24,465 nucleotides of DNA. It comes from SIG701 sp045577175. GTDB lineage: Bacteria > Bacillota > Clostridia > Oscillospirales > CAG-272. Of this stretch, positions 1 through 7,382 are shown one piece after another; within the stretch, counting starts at the first letter, position 1; each line of letters starts with the position of its first letter. The position numbers and the translations under genes are program-made. The DNA is taken from the NCBI GenBank assembly GCA_045577175.1, contig JAZNHT010000007.1, positions 1 through 24,465 on the forward strand. Direction: 5' to 3'. The notes beneath the pieces are model-generated. The model had not been told where the DNA came from. It did not search any database and was given only the letters and a program-made list of their open reading frames with translations.

Positions 1-909
1 TTCGTCTTGGGATTTGGCGAAAGTCATAATGGTGCCGGGGATGGTAGCGATGGAGCTGGCGAAGATAACGGGCATAACACCGGACATGCTCACCTTGATG
101 GGCAGGTTGGTACTCTGGCCGCCATAGACCTTACGGCCTACCACGCGCTTTGCATACTGAATGGGGATCCGACGCTCTGCATCATTGACATAAACGATGA
201 ACACAACGACCGCCAGCAGCAGGACGCCGATAATCACCAGATGCCACCACTGGAAGAACACAGTCCGGTAGCCATCAGCATTTTCAATTCTGATACCGGT
301 GCTCTTATCCAGACCGTCAATAGCAGTCTGGATCATGCTGGGGAAGCTGGCGATGATGTTTGCGAACAGAATCATGGAGATACCGTTGCCGATACCGTGC
401 TCATTGACCTTCTCAGCCAGCCACATAACGAGGGACGAGCCCGCGCAGTAGCAGGCAACGATTACGACTGCTGCAAAGAACGAGGTATCCATGATGACAC
501 CGCTGTTCTTCAAAAGCATGTAATAACCGATTGCGGTGATCAGTGCCAGACCGACCGTTACGTAACGGGTGATCTGCGTGATCTTCTTCTGACCGTCCTG
601 ACCGTCCTTCGCCAATCTTTCGAGGGCGGGGATGGCGATCGTCAGAAGCTGCATCACGATCGAAGACGTGATGTAGGGGGATACACCGAGTGCAAAAAGT
701 GTTGCCTGTGAAAATGCAGAACCGGACAGAACATTCAGAAACTGGAAAATACCGCCGGAGAGCTTGCTGGCGCTTTCGATCAGTGCGGGATCCAGATACG
801 GGATCGGAATCGCAACACCGACACGGTAAAGCAGAACGATGAACAGCGTGAAGAAAATCTTCTTACGCAGATCAGCGATCTTCCATGCATTCACGAGAGT
901 CTTAAACAC
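1..909 (-). CDS. secY: Protein translocase subunit SecY (3' end outside window)
   Basis: SecY is the channel-forming membrane subunit of the SecYEG translocon that exports and inserts proteins. The 303 residues visible begin MFKTLVNAWKIADLRKKI and include the conserved PIPY segment of the first helix and the cytoplasmic stretch around GGQSTNLPIKVSMSGVMPVIF-like sequence near residues 275-295. Family members are about 420-440 residues, so roughly 70 percent is here and the gene runs off position 1. The start is a GTG at 909-907, directly abutting the rplO stop with no spacer; a GAGGTG ribosome binding site lies inside the last codons of rplO, so translation is probably coupled. secY is the usual last part of the spc segment. 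Confidence 0.97.
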   Translation of the reverse strand, partial: MFKTLVNAWKIADLRKKIFFTLFIVLLYRVGVAIPIPYLDPALIESASKLSGGIFQFLNVLSGSAFSQATLFALGVSPYITSSIVMQLLTIAIPALERLAKDGQDGQKKITQITRYVTVGLALITAIGYYMLLKNSGVIMDTSFFAAVVIVACYCAGSSLVMWLAEKVNEHGIGNGISMILFANIIASFPSMIQTAIDGLDKSTGIRIENADGYRTVFFQWWHLVIIGVLLLAVVVFIVYVNDAERRIPIQYAKRVVGRKVYGGQSTNLPIKVSMSGVMPVIFASSIATIPGTIMTFAKSQDE

Positions 910-1350
910 TTAAATCACCTCAGTCTTTCCGCCGGCGGCTTCAATCTTTTCCTTTGCGCTTGCAGAAAAGATAGTAGCTTCGACGGTGATTTTCTTGGTG
1001 ATCTCACCGTTGCCGAGTACCTTGAGTCCGTCCAGTGCCTTCGTAACAAGGCCGGCTTCCATCAGTACTGCGAGATTGATCGTATCGCCGTCATTGAAGC
1101 GATTCAGATCGCTGACATTTACGATTGCGTAATGCTTAGCGAACTTGTTGTTGAAACCTCTCTTCGGAAGTTTTCTGTAAAGCGGAATCTGACCGCCTTC
1201 GAAACCGAGGCGTACACCGCCGCCGGAGCGAGCGTTCTGACCTTTGTGGCCTTTGCCTGCGGTCTTACCGTTGCCGGAGCCCGGGCCTCTGCCTTTACGC
1301 CAAGCAGGCTTTACGGAGCCTTCTGCCGGTGCAAGTTCATGGAGCTTCAT
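910..1350 (-). CDS. rplO: 50S ribosomal protein L15
   Basis: A 146-residue large-subunit protein that binds 23S rRNA late in assembly. The basic N-terminus with GPGSGNGKTAGKGHKGQNAR and the segment FEGGQIPLYRKLPKRGF are diagnostic of L15, and the length is normal. AGGAGG sits eight bases before the ATG. The gene follows rpmD after a 56-base gap and ends against secY, the standard spc order. Confidence 0.98.
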   Translation of the reverse strand: MKLHELAPAEGSVKPAWRKGRGPGSGNGKTAGKGHKGQNARSGGGVRLGFEGGQIPLYRKLPKRGFNNKFAKHYAIVNVSDLNRFNDGDTINLAVLMEAGLVTKALDGLKVLGNGEITKKITVEATIFSASAKEKIEAAGGKTEVI

Positions 1351-1406
1351 GGTTTAGTCCTCCTTTTATGATTTCAAGTATATGGATGTTGCTTGTTCGG
1401 AGGGCT

Positions 1407-1586
1407 TTACGCCTTCTCCACAGACACAAGATGCGCAAGGATTTTTACCTTGCCTGCCAGTGCCGGACTGTCCTCGTGAACAATCGCGTCACCGATCTTG
1501 CGGAGACCGAGGGAAGCTGCGGTAGCCTTCTGGTTCGGCTTTGCGCCGATGAGGCTCTTTGCGAGCGTTACTTTTACCTTTTCCAT
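1407..1586 (-). CDS. rpmD: 50S ribosomal protein L30
   Basis: A 59-residue protein read from the ATG at 1586-1584 to a TAA at 1409-1407. It begins MEKVKVTLAKSLIGAK, contains LGLRKIGDAIVHEDSPAL and ends LAHLVSVEKA, the compact ferredoxin-like L30 fold. GAGGAGGT lies nine bases before the start. It sits 11 bases after rpsE and before rplO, as expected for the spc segment. Confidence 0.97.
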   Translation of the reverse strand: MEKVKVTLAKSLIGAKPNQKATAASLGLRKIGDAIVHEDSPALAGKVKILAHLVSVEKA

Positions 1587-1597
1587 TGCGTACCTCC

Positions 1598-2101
1598 TCA
1601 GCCGATGACCTTGTCCGCATCGATGCCGCGGGTCTTAGCAACCTGCTCTACCGTACGGAGGTCCTTCAGTGCTTCAAACGTTGCCTTAACGACGTTCGTG
1701 GGGTTGTTGGAACGAAGGCTCTTTGCGCGGATGTTCTTGATACCTGCAAGCTCTACAACGGCACGAACCGTCTTACCTGCGATAATACCGGTACCTTCTG
1801 CGGCCGGCTTCAGAAGCACGGAGCCTGCGCCGAACTGACCGAGAACATCGTGCGGAATCGTGGTACCCTTCAGGGAAACCTCGATCATGTTTTTCTTTGC
1901 GTCTTCGATACCCTTGCGGATTGCTTCCGGAACCTCAGCAGCCTTGCCGAGACCGTAGCCAACGTGACCGTTGCCGTCGCCGACGATCATAAGTGCAGCG
2001 AAGCGAGCAACACGACCACCTTTTACCGTCTTAGACACACGGTTAACGACGACGAGCTTTTCCTGCAGCTCGAGCGTCGACGGGTCAAATCTCTTTGCCA
2101 T
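1598..2101 (-). CDS. rpsE: 30S ribosomal protein S5
   Basis: A 167-residue small-subunit protein at the mRNA entry side, important for decoding accuracy and mRNA unwinding. The N-terminal dsRNA-binding-like domain (about residues 10-75) contains VNRVSKTVKGGR and GDGNGHVGYGLGKA; the C-terminal half holds GTTIPHDVLGQFGAG and a NPTNVVKATFEAL segment typical of S5. The length is normal. It is separated from rplR by an unusually structured 95-base spacer, described separately. Confidence 0.98.
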   Translation of the reverse strand: MAKRFDPSTLELQEKLVVVNRVSKTVKGGRVARFAALMIVGDGNGHVGYGLGKAAEVPEAIRKGIEDAKKNMIEVSLKGTTIPHDVLGQFGAGSVLLKPAAEGTGIIAGKTVRAVVELAGIKNIRAKSLRSNNPTNVVKATFEALKDLRTVEQVAKTRGIDADKVIG

Positions 2102-2210
2102 TCTAATTTCTCCTAATTGAATTGAATGAAATGTTTAATTGCGGAATTAAACAGTGTACAAACCGGACTTCCGGCGGACTCAGCGAGTATCTGAAATCAG
2201 AATTTCAGAC
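2102..2210 (-). other. Structured rplR-rpsE spacer with three hairpins
   Basis: Between rplR and rpsE the RNA can form three short hairpins: an 8-bp perfect stem GTTTAATT/AATTAAAC with a four-base loop at 2133-2152, a 5-bp CCGGA/TCCGG stem at 2162-2173, and a 7-bp CTGAAAT/ATTTCAG stem with a four-base loop at 2191-2208 that covers the rplR stop codon. None has a following U-run on the transcribed strand, so they are not classic terminators. They may be processing, stability or translation-tuning elements; the function is unknown. Confidence 0.55.
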
Positions 2211-2556
2211 CGCCCTCGCGTGCGCCCTCTGCCAGCTCCGATACACGTCCATGATAGATATAACCGCCGCGGTCAAAAACGACCACTTCGATACCTTTTG
2301 CCTTTGCACGCTCTGCGATAGCCATGCCGACCTTCTTAGCAGCCTCCTTATTGGAGCCGATGCCTTCGAAGCCTGCTTCGTTGGAGGAAGCAGCGGCAAG
2401 GGTCTTGCCCTGCACGTCGTCGATGATCTGTGCATAGATGTGCTTGTTGGAACGGAATACAGCGAGACGCGGACGATCTGCGGTGCCGCTGATCTTGGCG
2501 CGGACACGAATGTGTCTCTTAACGCGCTGAGCGTTCTTGTCTTTCTTTGCGACCAT
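2197..2556 (-). CDS. rplR: 50S ribosomal protein L18
   Basis: A 119-residue 5S rRNA-binding protein of the central protuberance, acting with L5. Family blocks are clear: RVRAKISGTADRPRLAVFRS, NKHIYAQIIDD, TLAAASS and the C-terminal VVFDRGGYIYHGRVSELAE. The start ATG follows GGAGACGTAAGAC. It lies 18 bases after rplF. A second frame through the same DNA is open for 167 codons but is only a shadow. Confidence 0.98.
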   Translation of the reverse strand: MVAKKDKNAQRVKRHIRVRAKISGTADRPRLAVFRSNKHIYAQIIDDVQGKTLAAASSNEAGFEGIGSNKEAAKKVGMAIAERAKAKGIEVVVFDRGGYIYHGRVSELAEGAREGGLKF

Positions 2557-2574
2557 GTCTTACGTCTCCTTTCT

Positions 2575-3114
2575 TTATTTACCGGTCTTACCAGCCTTGC
2601 GGCGGATACGCTCGTTCTCGTACTTGACGCCCTTGCCCAGGTACGGCTCCGGCGGTCTCTTAGCGCGGATTTCCGCTGCCATCTGACCGACGATCTGCTT
2701 GTTCGCACCCTTTACGATGACGGTGTTGGAGTCCGGAACCTCATAGGTTACGTCTGCCGTGTCGTCAAAGGTTACGGGGTGAGAGTGACCGAGGTTAAGG
2801 GTAAGCGTCTTACCGGATTTCTGTGCGCGGTAACCGACACCGACGATCTCCAGCTTCTTTGCGTAGCCCTCGGTTACACCGATGACCATATCGTTCAGAA
2901 GAGCGCGGGTGGTACCGTGCAGCGAACGAACCTCGCGGTCGTCGTTCGGACGGGTTACGGTGAGGGTGCCATCCTTGTTCTCGATCGTCAGTACAGACGA
3001 GAAGGTGAAGGAAAGCGTGCCCTTCGGACCCTTTACAGTGACTGCATTGCCTGCATCGATCGTAACGGTTACGCCGGCAGGGATTGCAATCGGTTCTCTA
3101 CCAATTCTTGACAT
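2575..3114 (-). CDS. rplF: 50S ribosomal protein L6
   Basis: A 179-residue protein near the factor-binding site of the large subunit. It begins MSRIGREPIAIPAGV and ends with the family signature around PEPYLGKGVKYENERIRRK plus a basic tail KAGKTGK. Two tandem L6 alpha/beta repeats fill about residues 10-80 and 90-165. The length is normal. A GGAGAG ribosome binding site precedes the ATG, 18 bases after rpsH. Confidence 0.98.
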   Translation of the reverse strand: MSRIGREPIAIPAGVTVTIDAGNAVTVKGPKGTLSFTFSSVLTIENKDGTLTVTRPNDDREVRSLHGTTRALLNDMVIGVTEGYAKKLEIVGVGYRAQKSGKTLTLNLGHSHPVTFDDTADVTYEVPDSNTVIVKGANKQIVGQMAAEIRAKRPPEPYLGKGVKYENERIRRKAGKTGK

Positions 3115-3132
3115 TGTACTCTCTCCTTTCCC

Positions 3133-3531
3133 TTACCAGACAAAGGCGAGAATCTCGCCGCCGACTTTTTCGCGTCTTGCCGCTTTGTCGGTCATGATGC
3201 CCTTAGAAGTGGATACGATGGCGATGCCGAGGCCGTTCATAACCTTGGGCATATCCTCGTAGTTCGAGTAAATACGGAGACCGGGCTTGGAAACGCGGCG
3301 AAGACCGTGAATGACCTTCTGCTTGCCAGCCTCGTACTTCAGGGTGATGCGGATGAGACCCTGCTTGCCGTCCTCGATGATCTGAACGCCCTTGATGTAG
3401 CCCTCAGCGAGGAGAATGTCGGCGATTGCCTTCTTCATGTTGGAAGCGGGGATGTCCACCGTTTCATGCTTTGCGTTGCTCGCATTGCGAACACGCGTCA
3501 GCATATCGGCGATTACGTCAGAAATCTGCAT
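3133..3531 (-). CDS. rpsH: 30S ribosomal protein S8
   Basis: A 132-residue primary 16S rRNA-binding protein. In E. coli S8 also represses the spc mRNA; whether it does so here cannot be told from sequence alone. The N-terminus MQISDVIADMLTRVRNA and the C-terminal GIMTDKAARREKVGGEILA with FVW are canonical. AGGAGGAAAAAACA precedes the ATG. The upstream spacer to rpsN is 137 bases, one of the longest in the operon. Confidence 0.98.
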   Translation of the reverse strand: MQISDVIADMLTRVRNASNAKHETVDIPASNMKKAIADILLAEGYIKGVQIIEDGKQGLIRITLKYEAGKQKVIHGLRRVSKPGLRIYSNYEDMPKVMNGLGIAIVSTSKGIMTDKAARREKVGGEILAFVW

Positions 3532-3668
3532 TGTTTTTTCCTCCTGTCATGCAAGTAATGATTTCTTGCTGCCGCGTCATTGACACGGCCGCTCATCGGT
3601 GGTTAAACCGTGCGGTTTCCTTCCGATGCGGAACTTTATGCCGGATCCCCGGCGGGATTACTTTTTGA
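3532..3668 (-). other. 137-base rpsN-rpsH spacer with hairpin potential
   Basis: No coding sequence is convincing here. A perfect 5-bp stem GCCGG/CCGGC with an ATCC loop lies just downstream of rpsN at about 3641-3654, followed on the transcript by sequence with further imperfect self-complementarity around 3589-3640. The spacer precedes rpsH, whose product autoregulates this operon in E. coli, so a translational control element is possible but unproven. Confidence 0.4.
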
Positions 3669-3854
3669 TTACCAGCTTGCTTTCTTTACGCCGGGAATCT
3701 CGCCCTTGTAAGCCAGCTCTCTGAAGCAGATACGGCAGATACCGTACTTGCGCAGATACGCGTGCGGGCGACCGCAGATCTTGCAGCGATTGTATTTCCG
3801 GGTGGAAAACTTCGCCGGAGCCTGCTGTTTCAGGACCATAGCCTTCTTTGCCAT
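3669..3854 (-). CDS. rpsN: 30S ribosomal protein S14, type Z (zinc-binding)
   Basis: A 61-residue S14 of the short zinc-containing class. The four ligands are visible as CKIC (Cys24, Cys27) and CRIC (Cys40, Cys43), flanking GRPHAYLRKYG, and the protein ends GEIPGVKKASW as usual. The class without zinc is about 89-100 residues and lacks the Cys pairs. GGGGAGG precedes the ATG by eight bases, and the gene follows rplE by 15 bases. A second, overlapping frame starting at 3861 is a shadow. Confidence 0.98.
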   Translation of the reverse strand: MAKKAMVLKQQAPAKFSTRKYNRCKICGRPHAYLRKYGICRICFRELAYKGEIPGVKKASW

Positions 3855-3869
3855 CTTTCAATCCTCCCC

Positions 3870-4412
3870 TTATTTCGCAAACGGAGCACCCAGCAGAGCG
3901 AGAAGCTCTCTGGCCTCAGCGTCAGTAGTAGCGGTGGTGACGAACGCGATGTCCATACCGCGGATCTTGTCAACCTTGTCGTACTCAATCTCGGGGAAAA
4001 TGAGCTGCTCTTTCAGACCGAGGGCGTAGTTGCCGCGGCCGTCGAAAGCGTCGGGATTGATGCCCTTGAAGTCACGAACGCGGGGGAGGGAGAAGTTAAA
4101 GAGTCTGTCCATAAACTCATACATTCTCTCACCGCGGAGGGTGACCTTTACGCCGATCTTCATGCCCTGACGGAGCTTGAAGTTAGCGACGGACTTCTTT
4201 GCGTAGGTGGGAACCGGCTGCTGACCGGAGATGAGAGCGAGATCTGCGATGATGCTGTCGATAACCTTGGAATTCTCCTTAGCCTCGCCTGCACCGACGT
4301 TGATCACGATCTTGTCGAGCTTCGGAATCTGCATGACGCTCGAGTACTCGAACTTCTTCATGAGAGCCGGAGCTACTTCTTCTTTATAAAGTTTCTGAAG
4401 TCTTGCTGCCAT
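3870..4412 (-). CDS. rplE: 50S ribosomal protein L5
   Basis: A 180-residue 5S rRNA-binding protein that contacts P-site tRNA. It starts MAARLQKLYKEEVAPALMKK and ends EARELLALLGAPFAK, with the conserved LPRVRDFKGI and GLKEQLIFPEI blocks. The reading frame stays open for 11 more codons upstream, but those overlap rplX and have no ribosome binding site, whereas GGAGGT lies eight bases before the ATG at 4412-4410. That start also gives the family length. Confidence 0.98.
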   Translation of the reverse strand: MAARLQKLYKEEVAPALMKKFEYSSVMQIPKLDKIVINVGAGEAKENSKVIDSIIADLALISGQQPVPTYAKKSVANFKLRQGMKIGVKVTLRGERMYEFMDRLFNFSLPRVRDFKGINPDAFDGRGNYALGLKEQLIFPEIEYDKVDKIRGMDIAFVTTATTDAEARELLALLGAPFAK

Positions 4413-4426
4413 CTGTGTACCTCCGC

Positions 4427-4744
4427 TTACAGTGCGGCGCCGCACTTGGCGCAGACACGGATTTTTTCTTTGCCCTCACCTTTGTGGGCAACGCGGGTGG
4501 GCTTACCGCACTTCTCGCAGAAAAGCTGAACCTTGGAAGCATAGAGAGCACCTTCGGTCTCTACGATGCCGCCCTGCTCCTGCTGGCTTCTCGGCTTAAC
4601 GTGCTTCTTTACGATATTCACACCCTCAACGATGACCTTTCCCTCTTTCGGGGAGGTCTCGACTACCTTACCCTTAGCGCCCTTGCTGTTACCGGAGATA
4701 ACGATGACAAGGTCGTCTTTCTTAACATGCATCTTGTTTGCCAT
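4427..4744 (-). CDS. rplX: 50S ribosomal protein L24 with C-terminal CxxC pairs
   Basis: A 105-residue assembly-initiating protein of the large subunit. The KOW-type N-terminal half (about residues 6-60) includes KKDDLVIVISGNSKGAKGKV. The C-terminal third has CEKC (about Cys76, Cys79) and CAKC (about Cys98, Cys101) in LFCEKCGKPTRV and IRVCAKCGAAL. This fits the zinc-ribbon form seen in some lineages such as Thermus, while Bacillus L24 lacks the cysteines. It lies 14 bases after rplN. Confidence 0.97.
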   Translation of the reverse strand: MANKMHVKKDDLVIVISGNSKGAKGKVVETSPKEGKVIVEGVNIVKKHVKPRSQQEQGGIVETEGALYASKVQLFCEKCGKPTRVAHKGEGKEKIRVCAKCGAAL

Positions 4745-4758
4745 TTCGTTATTCCTCC

Positions 4759-5127
4759 TTACAGTACTTCAGGTGCGAGGGACAGGATCTTCGTGAAGTC
4801 GTTCTCGCGGAGCTCGCGAGCGACAGGCCCGAAGATACGGGTTCCCTTGGGGTTCTTATCTTCACCGACGATAACGGCTGCGTTTTCGTCAAACTTGATA
4901 TAGGATCCGTCTGCACGGCGGAGTCCGGATACGCTGCGGACGATTACAGCCTTCACAACATCGCCTTTTTTGACTACGCCGCCCGGTGCAGCCTTCTTTA
5001 CTGCACAGACAACGATGTCGCCGATGTTCGCATACCGTCTACCGGTGCCGCCGAGTACGCGAATGCACATAAGCTCTTTCGCGCCCGTGTTGTCGGCTAC
5101 CGTCATCAATGACTGCTGCTGAATCAC
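4759..5127 (-). CDS. rplN: 50S ribosomal protein L14
   Basis: A 122-residue protein of the subunit interface. The blocks DNTGAKELMCIRVLGG, AVIVGEDKNPKGTRIFGPV and the end LSLAPEVL are canonical. The start codon is GTG (5127-5125) with AGGAGG ten bases upstream; it gives the usual N-terminus MIQQQSLMTVADN. A 61-base spacer with a short hairpin separates it from rpsQ. Confidence 0.98.
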   Translation of the reverse strand: MIQQQSLMTVADNTGAKELMCIRVLGGTGRRYANIGDIVVCAVKKAAPGGVVKKGDVVKAVIVRSVSGLRRADGSYIKFDENAAVIVGEDKNPKGTRIFGPVARELRENDFTKILSLAPEVL

Positions 5128-5156
5128 TTGAGCTAGTCCTCCTGTAATTTGTGATT

Positions 5157-5174
5157 GTACGTTCTTTGACGTAC
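5157..5174 (-). other. Short hairpin in rpsQ-rplN spacer
   Basis: GTACGT and ACGTAC form a perfect 6-bp stem around a six-base loop about 30 bases before the rplN start. No U-run follows it, so it is not a terminator. It may be an mRNA stability or processing site, or chance. Confidence 0.4.
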
Positions 5175-5188
5175 GGTTTGAGGATACC

Positions 5189-5449
5189 TTATTTCGCCTT
5201 CTCGATGACCTTCACCAGTCTCCAGCGAATGGTCTTCGAAAGCGGTCTGGTCTCCATGACTTCTACGGTGTCACCGATGCCGCATGTGTTCTCCTCGTCG
5301 CGGACGTGGATCTTCGTGGTGCGCTTGATGATCTTGCCGTAGGTGGGGTGCTTGACGTTGTCAGCGATTGCGACTACGATGCACTTGTCCATCTTGTCGC
5401 TCACGACCTTGCCCACTCTGGTCTTTCTCAGATTACGGGTTTCTTCCAT
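5189..5449 (-). CDS. rpsQ: 30S ribosomal protein S17
   Basis: An 86-residue primary 16S rRNA-binding protein with an OB fold. RKTRVGKVVSDKMDKCIVV, HPTYGKIIKRTTKIHVRDE and the end RPLSKTIRWRLVKVIEKAK match S17 throughout at normal length. A G-rich stretch GGGGG precedes the ATG. It follows rpmC by 14 bases. Confidence 0.98.
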   Translation of the reverse strand: MEETRNLRKTRVGKVVSDKMDKCIVVAIADNVKHPTYGKIIKRTTKIHVRDEENTCGIGDTVEVMETRPLSKTIRWRLVKVIEKAK

Positions 5450-5463
5450 TTCTCAGTACCCCC

Positions 5464-5655
5464 TTATGCGTTCTTCTTCTCGCGGATGACGGTCATTACG
5501 CGAGCGATGTCGCGCTTGACGTCTGCGATTTTGTGGGGATTATCGAGCTGATTGATTGCATGCTGAAAACGGAGGTTGAAGAGTTCGCCCTTCAGCTCTT
5601 TCAGCTTTGCCTCAAGCTCTACTTCCGTCATATTCTTGATTTCCGTAGCCTTCAC
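5464..5655 (-). CDS. rpmC: 50S ribosomal protein L29
   Basis: A 63-residue two-helix protein at the polypeptide exit site where trigger factor and SRP dock. It reads MKATEIKNMTEVELEAKLKE, then LFNLRFQHAINQLDNPHKI, with the family core ELKGELFNLRFQ. The start is GTG (5655-5653), three bases after the rplP stop; its GGAGGG ribosome binding site lies inside the end of rplP, suggesting coupled translation. Confidence 0.97.
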   Translation of the reverse strand: MKATEIKNMTEVELEAKLKELKGELFNLRFQHAINQLDNPHKIADVKRDIARVMTVIREKKNA

Positions 5656-5658
5656 AGC

Positions 5659-6090
5659 TTAACCCTCCACTTCTTTATTGAGCTGCTCCCGCGTTACGAA
5701 GCGGCACTTGATCGGGAGCTTGTGCATTGCGAGACGCATTGCTTCTTTTGCGATTTCCTCATTGATCTCGCCCATCTCGAACATTACGCGGCCGGGTTTT
5801 ACAACGGCTACCCAATATTCGGGAGAACCTTTACCGGAACCCATTCGGGTCTCAGCCGGCTTCTCAGTGATCGGCTTGTCGGGAAAAATCTTGATCCAGA
5901 CTTTACCGCCACGCTTCGTGTAACGAGTCATTGCGATACGGGCTGCCTCGATCTGGTTGCTGGTGATCCATGCGGGTTCCATAGCAACGAGACCGTATGC
6001 GCCGTTCGTGATCGTATTGCCGCGGAGTGCGCGACCCTTCAGACGTCCGCGCTGGACACGTCTGAACTTAACTCTCTTAGGCATCAACAT
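5659..6090 (-). CDS. rplP: 50S ribosomal protein L16
   Basis: A 143-residue protein near the A site and peptidyl transferase centre. It begins MLMPKRVKFRRVQRGRLKGR and carries TRYTKRGGKVWIKIFPDKP, MGSGKGSPEYWVAVVKPG and the C-terminal FEMGEINEEIAKEAMRLA. The initiating ATG lies two bases after the rpsC stop, and its purine-rich GAAGGGGGC binding site falls within the rpsC coding sequence. Confidence 0.97.
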   Translation of the reverse strand: MLMPKRVKFRRVQRGRLKGRALRGNTITNGAYGLVAMEPAWITSNQIEAARIAMTRYTKRGGKVWIKIFPDKPITEKPAETRMGSGKGSPEYWVAVVKPGRVMFEMGEINEEIAKEAMRLAMHKLPIKCRFVTREQLNKEVEG

Positions 6091-6092
6091 AG

Positions 6093-7004
6093 TTAATTTG
6101 CGCCCCCTTCGGTAGTTTCTTTCGGAGCTGCCGGAGCGACAGGTGCGCGCATCGGACGGTCAGAATTTCTCATCGGACGGTCGCCGTTGCGGTTCTGACC
6201 GCGGCGGTCACCGAAGTTTCTGCCGCCGTCACGGCGGTCGCCACCGAAGCCACGGCCGCCTTCACGACGGTCACCGCTTCTGCGGTCACGACGGTCACCG
6301 TTTCTGCGGTCGCCGCCGAACTTCTTCTTATCCTCGGCTGCGATCGTTGCGCCGGTCTGCGTGCGAGCTACCTCAGAGAGAACCTCGCCCTTGTAGATCC
6401 AGACCTTAACGCCAATCTTACCGTAGGTGGTGTTTGCTTCTGCGAAGCCGTAATCGATGTCCGCACGCAGCGTCTGCAGCGGGATCGTTCCCTCGTGGTA
6501 GTGCTCGCTTCTTGCGATTTCCGCGCCGGCGAGACGACCGCTCAGGTTGATCTTGATACCCTTTGCACCGAGGCGCATGGTACGTCCGATTGCCTGCTTC
6601 ATAGCACGGCGGAAGGAAACACGACCTTCCAGCTGGCTTGCAATGTTCTCAGCTACGAGCTGAGCGCACATGTCGATCGGCTTAACCTCGATTACGTTCA
6701 CCGCAACGGAGGTACCCATCATCTTCTCGAGATCCACGCGGAGCTTTTCGATCTCCGTGCCGCCCTTACCGATAACCATACCGGGCTTAGCGCAGTGGAT
6801 GAACACGCGTGCCTTACCGGCGTTGTCGCGCTCGATCTCGATCTTCGGGATGCCGGCATCCATGAGCTTCTTCTTCAGATATTTTCTTACGTTGTAATCC
6901 GAAACGAGCGTGTCGCCGAACTTTTCGTCTGCGGCATACCATCTCGAATCCCAGTTTTTGATCACGCCGACTCTAAGTCCGTGCGGATTTACTTTCTGAC
7001 CCAT
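6093..7004 (-). CDS. rpsC: 30S ribosomal protein S3 with long Gly/Asp/Arg-rich C-terminal tail
   Basis: S3 lies at the mRNA entry tunnel and contributes to helicase activity and fidelity. Residues 1-220 are canonical: MGQKVNPHGLRVGVIKNWDS, a KH domain with the VIGKGGTEI loop at residues 78-86, and a C-terminal domain with GVKVWIYKGEVL at 198-209. The protein is 303 residues, while E. coli S3 is 233 and B. subtilis about 218. The extra part (about 222-303) is low complexity: five GDRR units, GGRGFGG, DRPMR twice, then a Pro/Ala stretch and an acidic end. The encoding DNA (6093-6341) is correspondingly repetitive. The tail is in frame and followed correctly by rplP, so it is not a frameshift product. 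Confidence 0.97.
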   Translation of the reverse strand: MGQKVNPHGLRVGVIKNWDSRWYAADEKFGDTLVSDYNVRKYLKKKLMDAGIPKIEIERDNAGKARVFIHCAKPGMVIGKGGTEIEKLRVDLEKMMGTSVAVNVIEVKPIDMCAQLVAENIASQLEGRVSFRRAMKQAIGRTMRLGAKGIKINLSGRLAGAEIARSEHYHEGTIPLQTLRADIDYGFAEANTTYGKIGVKVWIYKGEVLSEVARTQTGATIAAEDKKKFGGDRRNGDRRDRRSGDRREGGRGFGGDRRDGGRNFGDRRGQNRNGDRPMRNSDRPMRAPVAPAAPKETTEGGAN

Positions 7005-7021
7005 TATTCCAGCCTCCCTCT

Positions 7022-7357
7022 TTATTCTTTCTCTGCTACCTTAATGGTAATATGGCTTGTACGCTTCAGGATTCTGTCGCCCGAGCCTTTACCGCGGGGC
7101 ATCATTCTCTTCAGCGTCATGCCGGGGGTCACATAGCACTCGGAAACGTAAAGTTTCTCGCCGTCCATGTGGAAATTGTTCTGCGCGTCTGCCACTACGC
7201 GGTCAAGCAGCTTCTCGAGGGGCTCGCAGGCAGCCTTCCGAGTATTCTTCAGAATACCGGCTGCAACGGCGACGTCCTTTCCACGAATCAGATCGAGGAC
7301 GATCTTGACCTTGCGCGGGGAGATGCGGACGAAATTCTGGGTTGCTTTTGCTTCCAT
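7022..7357 (-). CDS. rplV: 50S ribosomal protein L22
   Basis: A 111-residue protein whose beta hairpin lines the nascent peptide exit tunnel. The N-terminal RISPRKVKIVLDLIRGKDV and the C-terminal hairpin region MTLKRMMPRGKGSGDRILKR with HITIKV are diagnostic. GGGAGG lies before the ATG, and rpsC starts 17 bases downstream. Confidence 0.98.
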   Translation of the reverse strand: MEAKATQNFVRISPRKVKIVLDLIRGKDVAVAAGILKNTRKAACEPLEKLLDRVVADAQNNFHMDGEKLYVSECYVTPGMTLKRMMPRGKGSGDRILKRTSHITIKVAEKE

Positions 7358-7382
7358 TATGTCTTAATCCTCCCTTTGCGAA

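Noticed and set aside
7..711. 234-codon plus-strand open frame over secY
   Set aside because: Antisense to SecY; Asp/His-rich composition expected from the complement of a membrane protein gene.
6143..6409. Frameshift in rpsC as the cause of the odd tail
   Set aside because: The frame stays open to a stop two bases before the rplP start, and the rplP binding site lies inside it, so the tail is genuine as sequenced.
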